64,000 bases of DNA from Paralichthys olivaceus. Lineage: Eukaryota; Chordata; Actinopteri; Pleuronectiformes; Paralichthyidae. The position numbers were made by a program, and so were the translations under genes. Where the stretch lies: NCBI RefSeq assembly GCF_024713975.1, contig NC_091096.1, forward strand, positions 24,887,458 through 24,951,457, given 5' to 3'. The notes under the pieces are model-generated. The model saw only the letters and a list, made by a program, of their open reading frames with translations, searched no databases and was not told the origin of the DNA. Below are positions 36,633 through 52,645 of the stretch, in pieces. The stretch's first letter is position 1; every line of letters starts with the position of its first letter.

Positions 36633-39600
36633 TCATTGAGTGTGTTCCTGTATCCACTGACAGAATCTGCGTGAGTACTTGGTTGGTCTCATCGTGGAAA
36701 AGGCTCTGCCTGGGTAACGGAGGCTTTTCCACAGGTTCTCCAGTTTTTTCTTGCAGTTGAAGACGGTAAAAATGTCAATGATGCCGACAAAGTAGCGTTG
36801 ATCCGGCCCATCAATCACATGAATGGCATTTTTGCAATTGGGCAGAAGCCTGTGATGATGCTCCTGAAAATCCTGGAGCACTGAGTCGGTCCTGGTTTCT
36901 TTAGCCGTCCAGTTTATATCCTGGAGGGGGATCCCTTCACTAGCACTGTCAGCTGCTGCCTGTGGCTGGCCTGACCCACTGTCTGTGGTATCAGGTACCC
37001 TCTCACCCCGGGTCTCTGACAGTAGTGGGATGGTGGGGGGGTCCTCTGTGGGACTAACTAAGTCCAAAGACCTATAAGATAGAGCGTACACAATCGGGTT
37101 TACTGTGAAACACTTGTCTTAAGTCAGTCTAGCAAACTGGATTCATCTTTTTCACCAGCCGAAAGGAACTACTCACTCATGACATCAAATTACATAAATA
37201 CACAAGACTGAAGAATATTGCTGAAAGCAATAGTTAAGGATAAAAATGAAAATTCATTACCTACTCACCATTATGCCGATGGGGGGGTGGTTGAAGTGTT
37301 TTGACATCATTTCGAGACAAATTTGAATGTCAGGGCTTACGGACACTTGGATGACACCACAGGAGCAGTGTTCGTGAAGCGTTCATGATTTTCTCTTTTG
37401 TTTTTTTACGTTTTTAAGAATTGTTACTTCAATTATATGGGATTTGGCTGCAACAATGTTTACCCCTGAAAATTGTTTTGTGGACTCAAACACTTCACCC
37501 GACTCTGCATCGGCACAATGGTGAGTAGATAATGAATTTTCATTTTTATCCTTCTCACACCTAAAGGAACAGAATGTCCAATTCAAACTTTGTGTCAGAG
37601 TGCCAATGAATGGCACTGTGATGTCAGGACTGAACCATATTGTGGTCTTTTTTTGTCATTTACCAGAGTGTAAGATTAGAATGGTCACAGATGTCCTTAG
37701 GTTTCTCTGCTGTAAGATAATAAACAGGCCTACCTTACAGGGCAAATGTTGTGTCATAACCCAGTTCTGCATCTATGGCAAGTAATTCCAATTGATTGGA
37801 TAGAAACTGAGATTGTATCTTCTAACTACAAAGTGACTTTATTCAGATGTTTACACATACCCCTTTGCCTGTGTCATATACTAATCAGACATTCTAGCCA
37901 TGGGGTGTACAACGTGGCTACTCATAACATGAGTAGAGCGTAGCGTTAGGGACATCCGCAAAGCCAGAGAAAGGCCAAAGTCAATCTCTGAAGGTGACCA
38001 ACAGCTGTGTCCACAGGAGGGTTATGGGTATACTTGTTGTTACATTAGAGACTAGAATGCGAAGCAGTAGAGCACAAACATCCACCAAGGCCCAACAATC
38101 CCCTTAAATACAATCAATCTGCAGATTTCACACTGATTCTTTCTCATTATATTCCATAAATGATTTCCATAGAAATGAGAGAAAATGTGAAAGAAACAGA
38201 ATGTTGAAAAAAGTGATTAAAAAAATCTAAATCTGTCTCTTTGTCCTGATCCACAGCAAAATGTAGTGCTGATTGATGCAACAGTGTGCTTAAATCACTG
38301 ATTCAATACAAAATTTGAATTATTTGCTGCATGTCCTGATGAAGAGACTGTGATATTTCACTCAGTATTCATCAGAAATACACCGAATGCTTAGATTGAA
38401 GGTATCCTCATGGAACATGTGTTTGACTTCATTAAGTCTCTTGTCCTTCATGGGGAGTCTGGTGTGTCACCAAAAAAAACTATTCAGCCACAACTTGCAA
38501 TTTGGTTTGGTTCCCAAAGGAGGCAGGAGCAACATGAAGGAAGGCGAAGAGCAGGCAGCATGTGGTTACATTTTCAGGCTCTTTAAAAATTAATAATAAA
38601 AAATAGATGTATACATTGGCCATCCATTTCCAATCATCATTATTAACTTTTATTTGGGCTAGCGGAAGTGCATAGTTCCAAAATAGAAAGGAACCTAGGA
38701 CTGAGCCACTCTGTGGACAGTGGAGCCATCAAGGAGGGACTGCCAGTTGAGTAAATAACATCCCAGAGATTTTGTTTCTAGATGACATTAAAATGTGTTA
38801 ACAGGCAGACTTTTTTAACACATCTCACTTTGGCACAGAACATCAGTACCTGCTCATTTGAAACCTACTTTGTGGCACGAACAACGATATTTGCCAAAGA
38901 GCGTTTTCCTTCAAGCTCGTCTCGGTGCAGAGGTTGATTGGCCAGCAGGAGACTGTAGTCCAGCACATTGAGCTCCTGAAGAAAGGTAGCGTCCGCTTTC
39001 ACTTGATCAGAAAACCAGGGTTTGTCTTGACCTGCAGCAACCACACAAACATTTCCATTTGGTGTGCCCTTACACTTCAAATGACTATGGAAACAAGTAG
39101 TGCAGGGGTGAGGACACTCACCTAATGCAATGTACTGCCCTTCAAAGTTATTGTCCTTCAGCACTTTTATCATTTGTTTTCCCCCAGTGTCAGGGTTAGT
39201 CCATCTACCCAATTCACAGCCTTTAATGTCGTATCTGTGCAACAGAAACATCACTTTATAGACCCAGCAGAGATCCACACAGCAGAACTCAGGGTGAATA
39301 TAGATGGTGTACCTGATATTGATCCTCTCATCAGGGTAAAACACACTCTGCATCACGATCAAGTACTTCTGAAGAGCAGACAGACAACACTGCATTGTAG
39401 TACTGATACTGTTAGGATATATTGGATATAATGACTTGTTATATGGATGAAATACCTTTATTTGATTTGGAATAACAATCCTGTAGACACCTGGAAAGAG
39501 AAAAGAAGGATGCATATTATTAAATTGTGATTTTTCTATATAAATCAAAAAGTAAAACTGTCAATATTAAAAATTTGCAAGCAGAGAATTTAGGTATAAT

Positions 39601-41512
39601 AAACAGTTCATTTGTTTGGAAAGTACAGGTTTGTGGTCTTGTGCAGATCAGTAGGACTCAAGTGTCATGATGGAACATGGAACATCTGCGTCAGCACTGG
39701 AGGTGACTCCCCCGGGTAACCCAGTCTTCTTACCTAGAAATCTCACCATCAGTGAGTGAGGGTATTTCTCCAGGTGGTCCATGTATGCCTGCAGATTGGA
39801 CAGGAGAAACCTGATCTCCCGTCTGCTCTGGGTCTTTAGGAAGAACCGCTTGTCATTCCTGAAACCAAGCACAGCCACGTCAATTATCATAACTAGATAA
39901 GCCCTGAATATGTTATATGACCATGTTTTTTTTCATATTCAGTGTCAGCAATTTTAAAATTCTCCCTCTCCACATGCATGGAACAGTAGAGTTAATGTTA
40001 CCAGAGGCACCAGTTCTGCAAACCTAACAGTAAAAATGTCAATAACATATTTTAAATCCTTACTTTACCATTCTGAAGCAGTCTTTAAATCTCAGAACAA
40101 AATAATAACTACCAGAATGGTAGATCCCTACTGCTGCTAAGACCCGACAAATTATTTTAAAAAATCAATGTTGAATAAAAAAGATAAAAATCTTGCTTAA
40201 AAAACACACAAACCAATGTGGATCTTCTTTGTGTGGGGGTACTACACAAAGCATATGAATCAATCACTTATTGTCAAATTGGTATTTTTTTATACGTTCC
40301 ACTTAAAGGTCCAGTGTGTAAGATTTAGGTGAAAGGGATCTACTGGCAGAAATTTAATGTAGAATAATCCTCATGATGTTTTCACTAGTTCATTTCATCT
40401 AAATTTAATGAATTGTAGTTTTCTTTACCCCAGAAAAGACCCTTTATATTTAAATACTTCATATTTACATTGAGGGGGTCCTCTCTATGGAGCCCGCCAT
40501 GTTTTTTACATTAATCCAGACTGGACAAACTAAACACCTTTTGAGTTTTTATGACAACTGAAGCTACCACAGGTTATTTTTCATGTTTGTAAGGAGATGG
40601 TGAGGTGAGGGGTGTTCAGCTGCAACATGCAACTTCAACACTAGATATCACTAAATTCTACACACTGTACCTTTAACCCCCTAACACCTTTATAAGAGCC
40701 ACACTACTTCCTCCACTGGCCCTGCAGGTTTGAGCTGCAGAATCATTAAAAGTGGACATAGTTCCTGGGCTGAAGCATGTGCATGTGAATATATGTGTGT
40801 TGTTATGCTTGAAAATGAGCACTTTGATGTCATATTAGTTTTAAATCAGAGTCATCATGAATGTGTGTTACAGAGGATGATGCTCACGTGACAAAGAAAT
40901 CTGCCTTGCTTTTGGAGTTGCTGACAAACTGGAGGTAGTAGCCACCCAAGCAGAGTGAGTCCAGGTATTCCTTCTCTGTGATGTCCAGTGAATGCCTCAG
41001 TTTAGCAAACACTGGTGCTGCAAACGTCTGTATCTCAAAGCCCTGGAATACAAGGATTAAAATTCATTTGAGAGGAATTCATAGAACAACAAACTAAAAT
41101 TATGAATGGCCAAGAGCTTTCAAATATTCAAAGCATTCAAAGTTGCTGTCAGAATAACAGGAAAATGAGTTAAGTGGATATGACCACTTGCCTCATGGGT
41201 TTGAGTTTCCTCTGCTTTATAATGCTCCTCTGTGAGTGTATCCTGTGTAAAAAGGTAAAAAGTTCCTGAGATCATGATCATGTTTACATCCAACCATTGT
41301 GCTTAAATGAGAAGAGCGTTCACCTCAGGTGGTGTGTCGATGGAGGCCTGGATCACAGCCTGCATGCCTTCTTTTATTATGGATGTAAAATGATAGAATT
41401 CATGCTCTGGGTTGATCTCAAACATCCCCAACATCCTCCATCGCTGTCGCAAACGCCACCAGGCCCTTTGCCTGGTGGCACCGGATGTACCGACAGCTTT
41501 TTTCCGTGTCAT
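36633..41512 (-). CDS. pip5kl1: Phosphatidylinositol-4-phosphate 5-kinase-like protein 1
   Basis: PIP5KL1 resembles type I PIP kinases. In mammals it is reported to lack intrinsic activity and to act as a scaffold for PIP5K isoforms. Nine coding exons join in phase to 441 residues (human about 394): 41324-41512, 41192-41242, 40888-41042, 39734-39858, 39456-39490, 39313-39368, 39122-39234, 38869-39031 and 36633-37071. Landmarks: LGMFEINPEHEF near residue 30, SNSKSKADFF and DKRFFLKTQSRRE (Lys of the ATP site), YLIVMQSVFYP, YDIKGCELGRW, LNVLDYSLLLA, DGPDQRYFVGIIDIF and a C-terminal LRYPGRAFSTMRP. The last exon starts with a Ser/Pro/Thr-rich insert of about 70 residues, longer than in human. The 41192-41242 exon uses a GC donor. 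The start is the ATG at 41510-41512, three or four bases inside its exon; the upstream exon has no ATG. Confidence 0.95.
37236..37553. mobile_element. MITE with terminal inverted repeats of about 46 bp
   Basis: The left end starts AAGGATAAAAATGAAAATTC and continues to a TGCCGATG motif. The right end is its reverse complement with only a few differences. The element is 318 bp, has no coding capacity and lies in the last intron of pip5kl1. The flanks (caatagtt and ctcacacc) give no convincing target-site duplication, so the superfamily is left open (hAT-like is possible). Confidence 0.85.
40303..40676. mobile_element. MITE with TTAA ends
   Basis: The left end TTAAAGGTCCAGTGTGTA and the reverse-complemented right end TTAAAGGTACAGTGTGTA form imperfect inverted repeats of about 24 bp; the element is about 374 bp. 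TTAA at both ends could be a piggyBac-type target duplication or part of the inverted repeat. It is a common type of non-autonomous fish element and lies in a pip5kl1 intron. Confidence 0.82.
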
Positions 41513-42318
41513 CTCTGCTGCCAGACAGACATTGGTTCCATTATAAAAGCATAAACTCAGTTAAACATGAAACAGTAGCAGTAGTAGTAGTAATAATCCA
41601 TTCATCAGGGTTTATGGACATTAACATCTCATAAATTCAGTATATGGATTAAAAGAGACTATAAAGACTCGATAATTTAAAAATGTCATTATACACAATT
41701 GTTGCCATAAATTGGAATTATTACACAGAATTTGATGTTTGTGTTATATGTGGCCCGGTCATAAGAGAGGACTAGACACAATGAAATATTTTTTTGTGGG
41801 TATTTGTATTCCCTGACTGCACTCCGAGGAACACAGCATTCATTTAATTTTGAGGGTTGTATCAATAAACATAAAAAATTAACAAAATAGTGCTTTCCCT
41901 CTCAACAAAGTGGATTTTTTCTAAACTTTAACTTTCAGTATAAACAGACAACAGTAGTGGCTGCTTTCCTACATAAACAGATATAATACACTTATCTCTT
42001 ACTCAGCCACGTCACTAATACAGTCATTTGTAGTGCAAAATACAGGAACTGGCAGAAATTTATATTTGCAACATTCAAACATTTTCTCACAAACTATCCT
42101 GCTCGAACTTAAATTACTTGTCTTTTTAACATGTAAATCTTAAACTCACTCACGCCCAATGGATAGCCTACAGCCTGGATTCACACCTGGACACAGTCCT
42201 CTCTGTCCCCTCTGCGAGGGGCATCGATATACAAGACACAATTTTCAGTAACACAAACACACAGTGAAATACAGGACGCCATAACGAGGACTTTTATGGT
42301 TCATATGGAGTCACTTAC

Positions 42319-42420
42319 GCCGATCCTTCACTCAGCTCAGCTCTCAACAAGATGGAGGCAGCGCGTGCACACACTCGACGATCTACGCCCACTAACAGTG
42401 AAGAACGATATCTCCGGTCG
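42319..42420 (-). other. pip5kl1: pip5kl1 5' non-coding exon (end approximate)
   Basis: On the minus strand a consensus donor (gtaagt, 42313-42318) follows CpG-containing sequence with no ATG. The next acceptor sits just before the start codon at 41512, so this is best read as the 5' UTR exon. Its 5' end is not defined by sequence. Confidence 0.6.
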
Positions 42421-42539
42421 TCACACACTGGCCGGTTAGCTCAATAGCATTCATCTAGTAACTTCCGCTACTAGTTACTGTGGGTTTGACGGTGTTTCTG
42501 TACATCTATACACTTACTGTTGAACTTCACACGCGGCAG

Positions 42540-42650
42540 AAGTCGCTGGCGTCACGGTCACACTATTTCGCGGGTCTCTCACTTCTCACGGGACGTCTGG
42601 GTTCTCGCGAGACATTGCTAGTCTTAAAGTGACAGCAGCCTCTGTTATTC
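42540..42650 (-). promoter_or_regulatory. CpG-rich promoter with TCTCGCGAGA element
   Basis: The palindrome TCTCGCGAGA at 42603-42612 is a known core-promoter motif of CpG-island housekeeping genes, bound by BANP. Nearby CpGs (ttcgcgggtctc, cacgcggcag) support a promoter about 200-250 bp upstream of the pip5kl1 UTR exon. No TATA box is seen in the right place. Confidence 0.6.
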
Positions 42651-42928
42651 GACTGAAACACAACAAACGCACTAAAAGTACTGTAACCCCAGTCCACCTG
42701 GCTACATATATATATATATATATAAAAAAACGTAAACCAAAGAGTGTAAACTACATTTTAGAATAAACATTAAGTTGTTAAATGTAGATACACACATACT
42801 CAGGGTAGTTTAAACAGGCCTACTACAGTGAGGGCTTAGTACACTGTTCTATCAAAGAGAGAAGCCTCATTAGGTCAAAACATATGATCGGTCCTGAAAA
42901 GCTAAACACACAAGTACCATATACAGTA

Positions 42929-42999
42929 TATATATATATACACTGTATATAGTGTACTGTATATATAGTACTGTATATATTATATATATATATATATTC
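42929..42999. repeat. AT-rich palindromic microsatellite
   Basis: Alternating TATATA with embedded cagtatata and tatactg motifs, giving several overlapping self-complementary stretches. A simple (TA)n tract also lies at 42706-42724. Confidence 0.85.
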
Positions 43000-43439
43000 A
43001 GGGAGCTCTTACCTCTTTCCTGGACCGTCTTGCTGGGGCTATAAGACACAGCAAATGGTTCACATCTTTATATACAGTCTATGCTGTCCACACAGTCTGC
43101 CTTGCCTTTGTGGATGTAATGCCCCCTCCTACGATCTCCGCATTCCTGGCAGGTTAGACAAGCTCTGCAGGGTGTGCCACATGCAAAAGCAAAGGTGTAT
43201 TGTATTATTTTTCTTCCCTGTCCTACAAGGAGGCAACACTGAAGAGAGCAGTCACTTTGTACCAGTGAATACATTTCCCTCTGTTTTCTCTACAGGTAAG
43301 ATGGGAGTGGTCCCTTCCTCCACTAAGTAGAGCATGTCCAACCGGCAGTGAGGGGGCATCTACAAAAAGAGCACACCTGAGAGTCTCGTTCTTTTGCTCT
43401 CTCTGACCTCAGCCTGTGTGCAGCACCCATGATTTGTTG

Positions 43440-43880
43440 TTGTGTTGGTATAATAGCAAACTTGTTAAAATACCATAGTAGATGTGGTGGGTAGGAAGGA
43501 CTAGGTAAGTTGGATACTCATTCACTCACGTAGGTACTCCTTTTTGTTTAGGCACACTAGTCAGTTGGGTTGTTGCCACCTTTGTATCTATTTCAATGAA
43601 GCTATTTTTTAGATTATCAGATGAGGCCTTTTGTTTGTGATTTTTGTTTAAGCTGTAGCAAACAGTCAGGCGTGGTTTGTTATATTTCTTTTATTGATTT
43701 GGCAACTTCCTTGTTCTTCCTCGACCCATATTCTATTATTGTGAGTTCTGTTTGCATTTATAATTTGCAATTGGAATAAAAGACACCTTATTTGTCAAAT
43801 CTGCTCTGACTCATCACCTCATTGGTTGTTGGTGGGTTATGGTCCTCCTGTACTCCTAGTTCCACCCAGGGGACGTAACA
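43440..43880 (+). mobile_element. Possible solo LTR (3' part)
   Basis: The stretch contains an AATAAA at 43775-43780 followed by a short R/U5-like tail ending ccaggggacgtaaca. It resembles the ends of fish Gypsy-type LTRs as I remember them. I cannot fix the 5' boundary or a target duplication, and no gag/pol sequence flanks it. Confidence 0.35.
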
Positions 43881-45140
43881 ATCACCATATCACAATATAA
43901 CATATATATCACAAAACAGCAATTAAAATAGTAAAATAAAATTAAAATACACAAACAAAAATAAGCAAATAAATACACAAAAACACAAAAAACAGTAACA
44001 AAAAATATGTTAACACAGTTTTTACAGGACAACGAGCTCAACCAATGAAGTCCTTCCTGACAACCAAGAGCTTGAGTATTCACACACCATGGCCTTCCCC
44101 ACTCTATCCAAGAAGGATAAAGTAAGATAGTAGGAAAATAAAAATGATATATATACATATACATATACATACATCATTCTGGGCTCGTGGGGAAATGTAA
44201 TCTCTTAACATGAGAAAAGAAGGGGGCCCAAATTGTCCAGAACTTATTTATAGACCCATTGAGTGTGTGCCCATTTTTTTTCCCAGCTTTATGCAATTCA
44301 AGACATCTTTAATCCAAATAGATCCAACAGATACAGTGCTCTGCTGTCTGACCACCAGGTGATAGAGAGGGTGCTTTTGATTGTCCATGATGGATAACAG
44401 CTTATTCTCCAACACCACTTTAAAAGAGTTTGCATTTGCAGCCAATGATGGAGCCAGCCTTCTAAATCAGCTTGTTGATTCTGTTGGTGTCACCGGCTCC
44501 AATGCTGCTCCCCAGCAGACCACAGCAAACTGCAGCCTGGTGAACACGTTCTGTCTGATACTGAAACATCTATTCTCACTGGCTCTTCTGCTGGTTTTAA
44601 TATGAACACACAATGACATTTATTTGATATACAGAGGGTTGTGTTTTTAGATTCTGTTCAGTATATGGACATTAATGCTTAGGAAACTGTGAAATGACTC
44701 TAACATACACTGAAAAATAAGTGCTTGAATATAGGTTTTTTTTAATTAAAATGCATATTAAACATATATGAAATAATAAAAGCGCATTATACATAGTATA
44801 CACAGGAGGCATACTGTAAAATATTAAATAAATGCTCAAATTGATTAAAATGCTCATGATAAAAATGACTGGGTGGCAACAGCTGCACATAAAGAGAAGG
44901 AGAGGGGAGTGAAGGACGGAGTGTTAAAGATTTTAAAGACAAAATACAATAACAATAATGTCTCCATTTTGTCTATTACACTCACTCACGTGTGCTTAAA
45001 AGTTAAGCTTTATATTTAAACATTCAAATACTGCAGCACATACTGACTCTATGGGACAGAATGTATGGGACAGAGTGGCTCATGTAGCATCGCTCTGAGT
45101 AGATTTCTAGTGTTTGGAAATGGGATACACCAGCGTACTG
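43881..45140. other. Intergenic, with a possible LINE fragment
   Basis: About 44240-44600 on the minus strand encodes MDNQKHPLYHLVVRQQST, which is LINE-tail-like but decayed; assignment is weak. The remainder is AT-rich with no gene. The segment separates the divergent promoters of pip5kl1 and fam151b. Confidence 0.35.
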
Positions 45141-45149
45141 GATCTTTTA

Positions 45150-45228
45150 TTTTGAAAGCGCCGGACCGGAGGTGCAGTCAGTGTTTCTCTGCAGGTTTGA
45201 CAGTGTGAGCTCGTGTCTCGTTGTGGAG
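45150..45228 (+). other. fam151b: Probable fam151b 5' non-coding exon
   Basis: GC-richer sequence (gcgccggaccgg) is followed by a consensus donor, gtggag|gtgaga, at 45228/45229. The first coding exon begins at an acceptor only five bases before the ATG, so an upstream UTR exon is needed and this is the best candidate. The 5' end is approximate. Confidence 0.45.
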
Positions 45229-45439
45229 GTGAGACACTAATATTCTTACTTCTGTCGCACTGGTTTCTTGTGAAGCGCTTGTTTTATGTGTAATGTTGTT
45301 TGGAAGTTGAAGGACACGAACATGTGAGCAGTGTGAACCATGTTCAGCTGCGCTCCGTGCGATTATGCACTGATGTCCTGTGAGCTAACGTCACGGCGGA
45401 AGCTTGTCGTCAAACTGAGCTGCGTGACATGGCTCTGAT

Positions 45440-46171
45440 GTGGACATGGACACTGACATGAACACTAACATGAACATTAGCATGGACACTAACATGAACA
45501 TTAGCATGGACACTAACATGAACATTAGCATGGACACTAACATGAACATTAACATGGACACTAACATCAACATTAGCATGGACACTAACATGAACATTAG
45601 CATGGACACTAACATCAACATTAGCATGGACACTAACATCAACATTAGCATGGACACTAACATGAACATAGACACTAACATGAACATGGACATTAACATG
45701 AGCATGGACACTAACATGAACATTAGCATGGACATGGACACTAACATTAACATCAGCATGGACACAAACATGAACATTAGCATGGACATGGACACTAACA
45801 TTAACATCAGCATGGACACAAACATGAACATTAGCATGGACATGGACACTAACATTAACGTGGACTCTAACATGAACACTAACATGGACACTAACACTAA
45901 CATGGACTCTAACATGAACGCTAACATGGACTCTAACATGAACACTAACATGGACACTAACACTAACATGGACTCTAACATGAACACTAACATGGACACT
46001 AACATGGACTCTAACATGAACGCTAACATGGACTCTAACATGAACACTAACATGGACACTAACACTAACATGGACTCTAACATGAACACTAACATGGACA
46101 CTAACACTAACATGGACTCTAACATGAACGCTAACATGGACATGAACACTAACATGAACATGGACTGTAAC
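45440..46171 (+). repeat. 12/24-bp minisatellite in fam151b 5' intron
   Basis: Over 700 bp of a 24-bp unit built from two 12-mers: aacatgaacattagcatggacact in the left half, shifting to a ggactct/gaacact version on the right. The period is a multiple of three and lacks stops, so long frames stay open on both strands (310 aa on +, 256 aa on -). I do not regard these as proteins. The same repeat resumes at 46992-47025 beyond a LINE insertion. Confidence 0.93.
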
Positions 46172-46991
46172 CCCTCCAGAACACTACGCTCTCAGAAGGC
46201 TGGGTTCCTTGTGGTTCCCATAGTCTCCAAAAGTAGCTTGGGAGCCAGAGCTTTCAGTTATCAAGCTCCTCTTCTGTGGAACAAACTACCAGTTTGGGTT
46301 CGGGAGGCAGACACGGTCAACACTTTTAAGAGTAGTCTTAAGACTTTGCTCTTTGATAGAGCTCATAGTTAGGGCTGGCTCAGGTCAGCCCTTAGTTATG
46401 CTGCTATAGGATATAGCTCTCTCTCTATTATCATCCCCATCTCTAAACATACATGCCTCATTAATGCATGTTACTAACTAAACTTCTTCCCCGGAGTTTC
46501 TGTGCTCTCTCGTCCAGCAGGTTCTCATGGATCATGGCTGCTCCCAGGTCATGGATCGTGGTTCACTACTGCCATGGCCCTGCCTGACATCCACTCTTGT
46601 TATTACTATTAGTCATAATTCCATGACATTAATATTTACTTGTTTATTATTGTAGCATTGTTGTATACCACCACTGCTAACCACTGCTACTGTAATCATT
46701 GTCTTTCATTGTAATTGTACAATATGTTTCTGTTGTGTTGTTCTGTACACGTGACATCCATTGCACGTCTGTCCGTCCTGGAAGAGGGATCCCTCCTCTG
46801 TGGCTCTCCCTGAGGTCTCTTCCACCTTCTTTTCCCTGTTAAAAGGGTTTTTTGTGGGCAAGTTTTTCCTCACTCAAACCAAGGGTCTAAGGACAGAGGG
46901 TGTCACTACCTGTACAGATTGTAAAGCCCTCTGAGGCAAAATGTGTTTTGGGAATTTGGGCTATACAAATAAAATTTGATTTGATTTGAAT
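46172..46991 (+). mobile_element. 5'-truncated LINE (L2/Rex-like) 3' end
   Basis: It encodes the C-terminal tail typical of fish LINE ORF2 (VPIVSKSSLGARAFSYQAPL, then LWNKLPVWVREADTVNTFKS), with a stop at 46370-46372. A 3' UTR of about 620 bp ends in a repeated tttga tail. TGTAAC flanks both ends (46166-46171 and 46992-46997), a likely short target-site duplication. It inserted into the minisatellite. Another copy is at about 63214-63795 and an antisense tail at about 50030-50150. Confidence 0.85.
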
Positions 46992-47039
46992 TGTAACATT
47001 AACATTGACACTAACATTAACTCTGATTTCATAGGGAGG

Positions 47040-51352
<4,313 letters not shown>

Positions 51353-51480
51353 CTACACTGCAAACCATGTAGTTTTCTGAACTCTGACTGACGACTGATG
51401 CCCCCAGGTGGAGAGAGAGGACTGTGAAACTTAGCTCTGTCTAACCAGGGGGGGCAGAAGAGGGGCCATCTTTGAGTGAA

Positions 51481-51696
51481 TGATAAATGGTTTGTATACA
51501 TATAGAGCTTTTCTAGTCTTGGTGACCACTCAAAGTGATTTACAGCACAGGTTGCCATTCACTCTTGCACACAGACAGTAGAGGGGGCAATTCGGGGTTC
51601 AGCATCTTGCCCAAGGACACATCGGCATGCTGATGGGGAAGACTGGGGATCGAACTGCTGAACGCTCTACCCCGCAGCCACAGCCGCCCAGCAGGG
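51481..51696 (-). mobile_element. tRNA-derived SINE-like element, copy 1
   Basis: On the minus strand it starts gggcggctgtggct with a gtagagcg A-box-like segment, then a cagttcgatcccc B-box-like motif, a cttgggcaagatgctgaacc body and a tail with a ctttgagtggtcacc motif. This structure is typical of a widespread fish repeat. It lies just 3' of fam151b. Confidence 0.7.
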
Positions 51697-51924
51697 TAGT
51701 GTAGAGTAGTGTGTTTACAAACAGCCACTGACAAATCCTGCAAACTGTACTTACGAGTTACATTCTAGTGTCCATATCATCAGACTCACTCAGAGGATCT
51801 TAACATGAGGAAGTAAAGTGAAGTATATTTGTGAAGTTTATTTATGAAGTCTCTGTTTCAAAGTCTGTTTCCCCCCTGACCACACACAGCATTGTTGATT
51901 GTAGTGATGACTGTGGTCAGACTT

Positions 51925-52125
51925 GTGCTCGGTTGACAGGGTCATGGGGTACACCTGTACATCATTGTAGTCAGGTGACAAGTTTAACCACTGGAGTCGT
52001 CAGGGGCTATTTAGGATCCAGTTTCTTGCCTAAGGACAGATCAGCATGTGGAATGGAGAAGGCATAGATCGAACCGCTGATCTTCTGGTTAGTGGACAAC
52101 CCGCTCTACTTCCTGAGCCAGAGCT
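51925..52125 (-). mobile_element. tRNA-derived SINE-like element, copy 2
   Basis: Same family as copy 1: on the minus strand it has a gctcaggaagtagagcggg A box, a gcggttcgatc B box, and a decayed 3' part. Confidence 0.6.
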
Positions 52126-52385
52126 AATTTATTGCTTTGATACTTGGTAGTTCAATGTACTATATGAAAATGCATCTATTTAACATTGATATCAAGTTGA
52201 TTTTCAGATGTAAACTCTTTATATGCAAACTGAAGCTGTAAAATAGAAGTGATTGATTAAAAATGTTTCTCAGTTAGAAATTGCAGTAGAAGTATAAAGT
52301 AGTGTACAGTGTTAAAGTTCTCAAGTAAAAGCACAGTTACATTCCACCGCTATTTTATTATGACTATTTATTTAATAAATAAATT

Positions 52386-52645
52386 GGGCAGCTGTGGTTC
52401 AGGGGGGAGAGTGGTCGTCCTCTTAACAGAATTTGGTATTTTGATCCCAGTCTTCCTCACTCCGCATGCTGAAGTGTCCCAAGATACTGAACCCCAAAAT
52501 GTTCCCTTCTCATAGAGAAAGTACTGCACAAAGATGCAGACTATGAATGTGTGTGTGTGAATGTCTGAAAGGCAAAAAACTAATTTAAAAGAATTGTGAG
52601 TGGTCATGAAGGCTATAAAGGCTGTAAATAAATATACAGACCATT
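52386..52645 (+). mobile_element. tRNA-derived SINE-like element, copy 3
   Basis: Same family in the opposite orientation: gggcagctgtggttcagg, then ttttgatcccag, the ccgcatgctgaagtgtccc body, and a gagtggtcatgaagg tail. Confidence 0.7.

Noticed and set aside
45391-46372. Open frames of 256 aa (minus) and 310 aa (plus) made of Met/Asp/Asn/Thr or Met/Leu/Val repeats
   Set aside because: Pure translation of a 12/24-bp minisatellite; the plus frame runs into a LINE tail to find its stop. Both strands are open and no homology is known.
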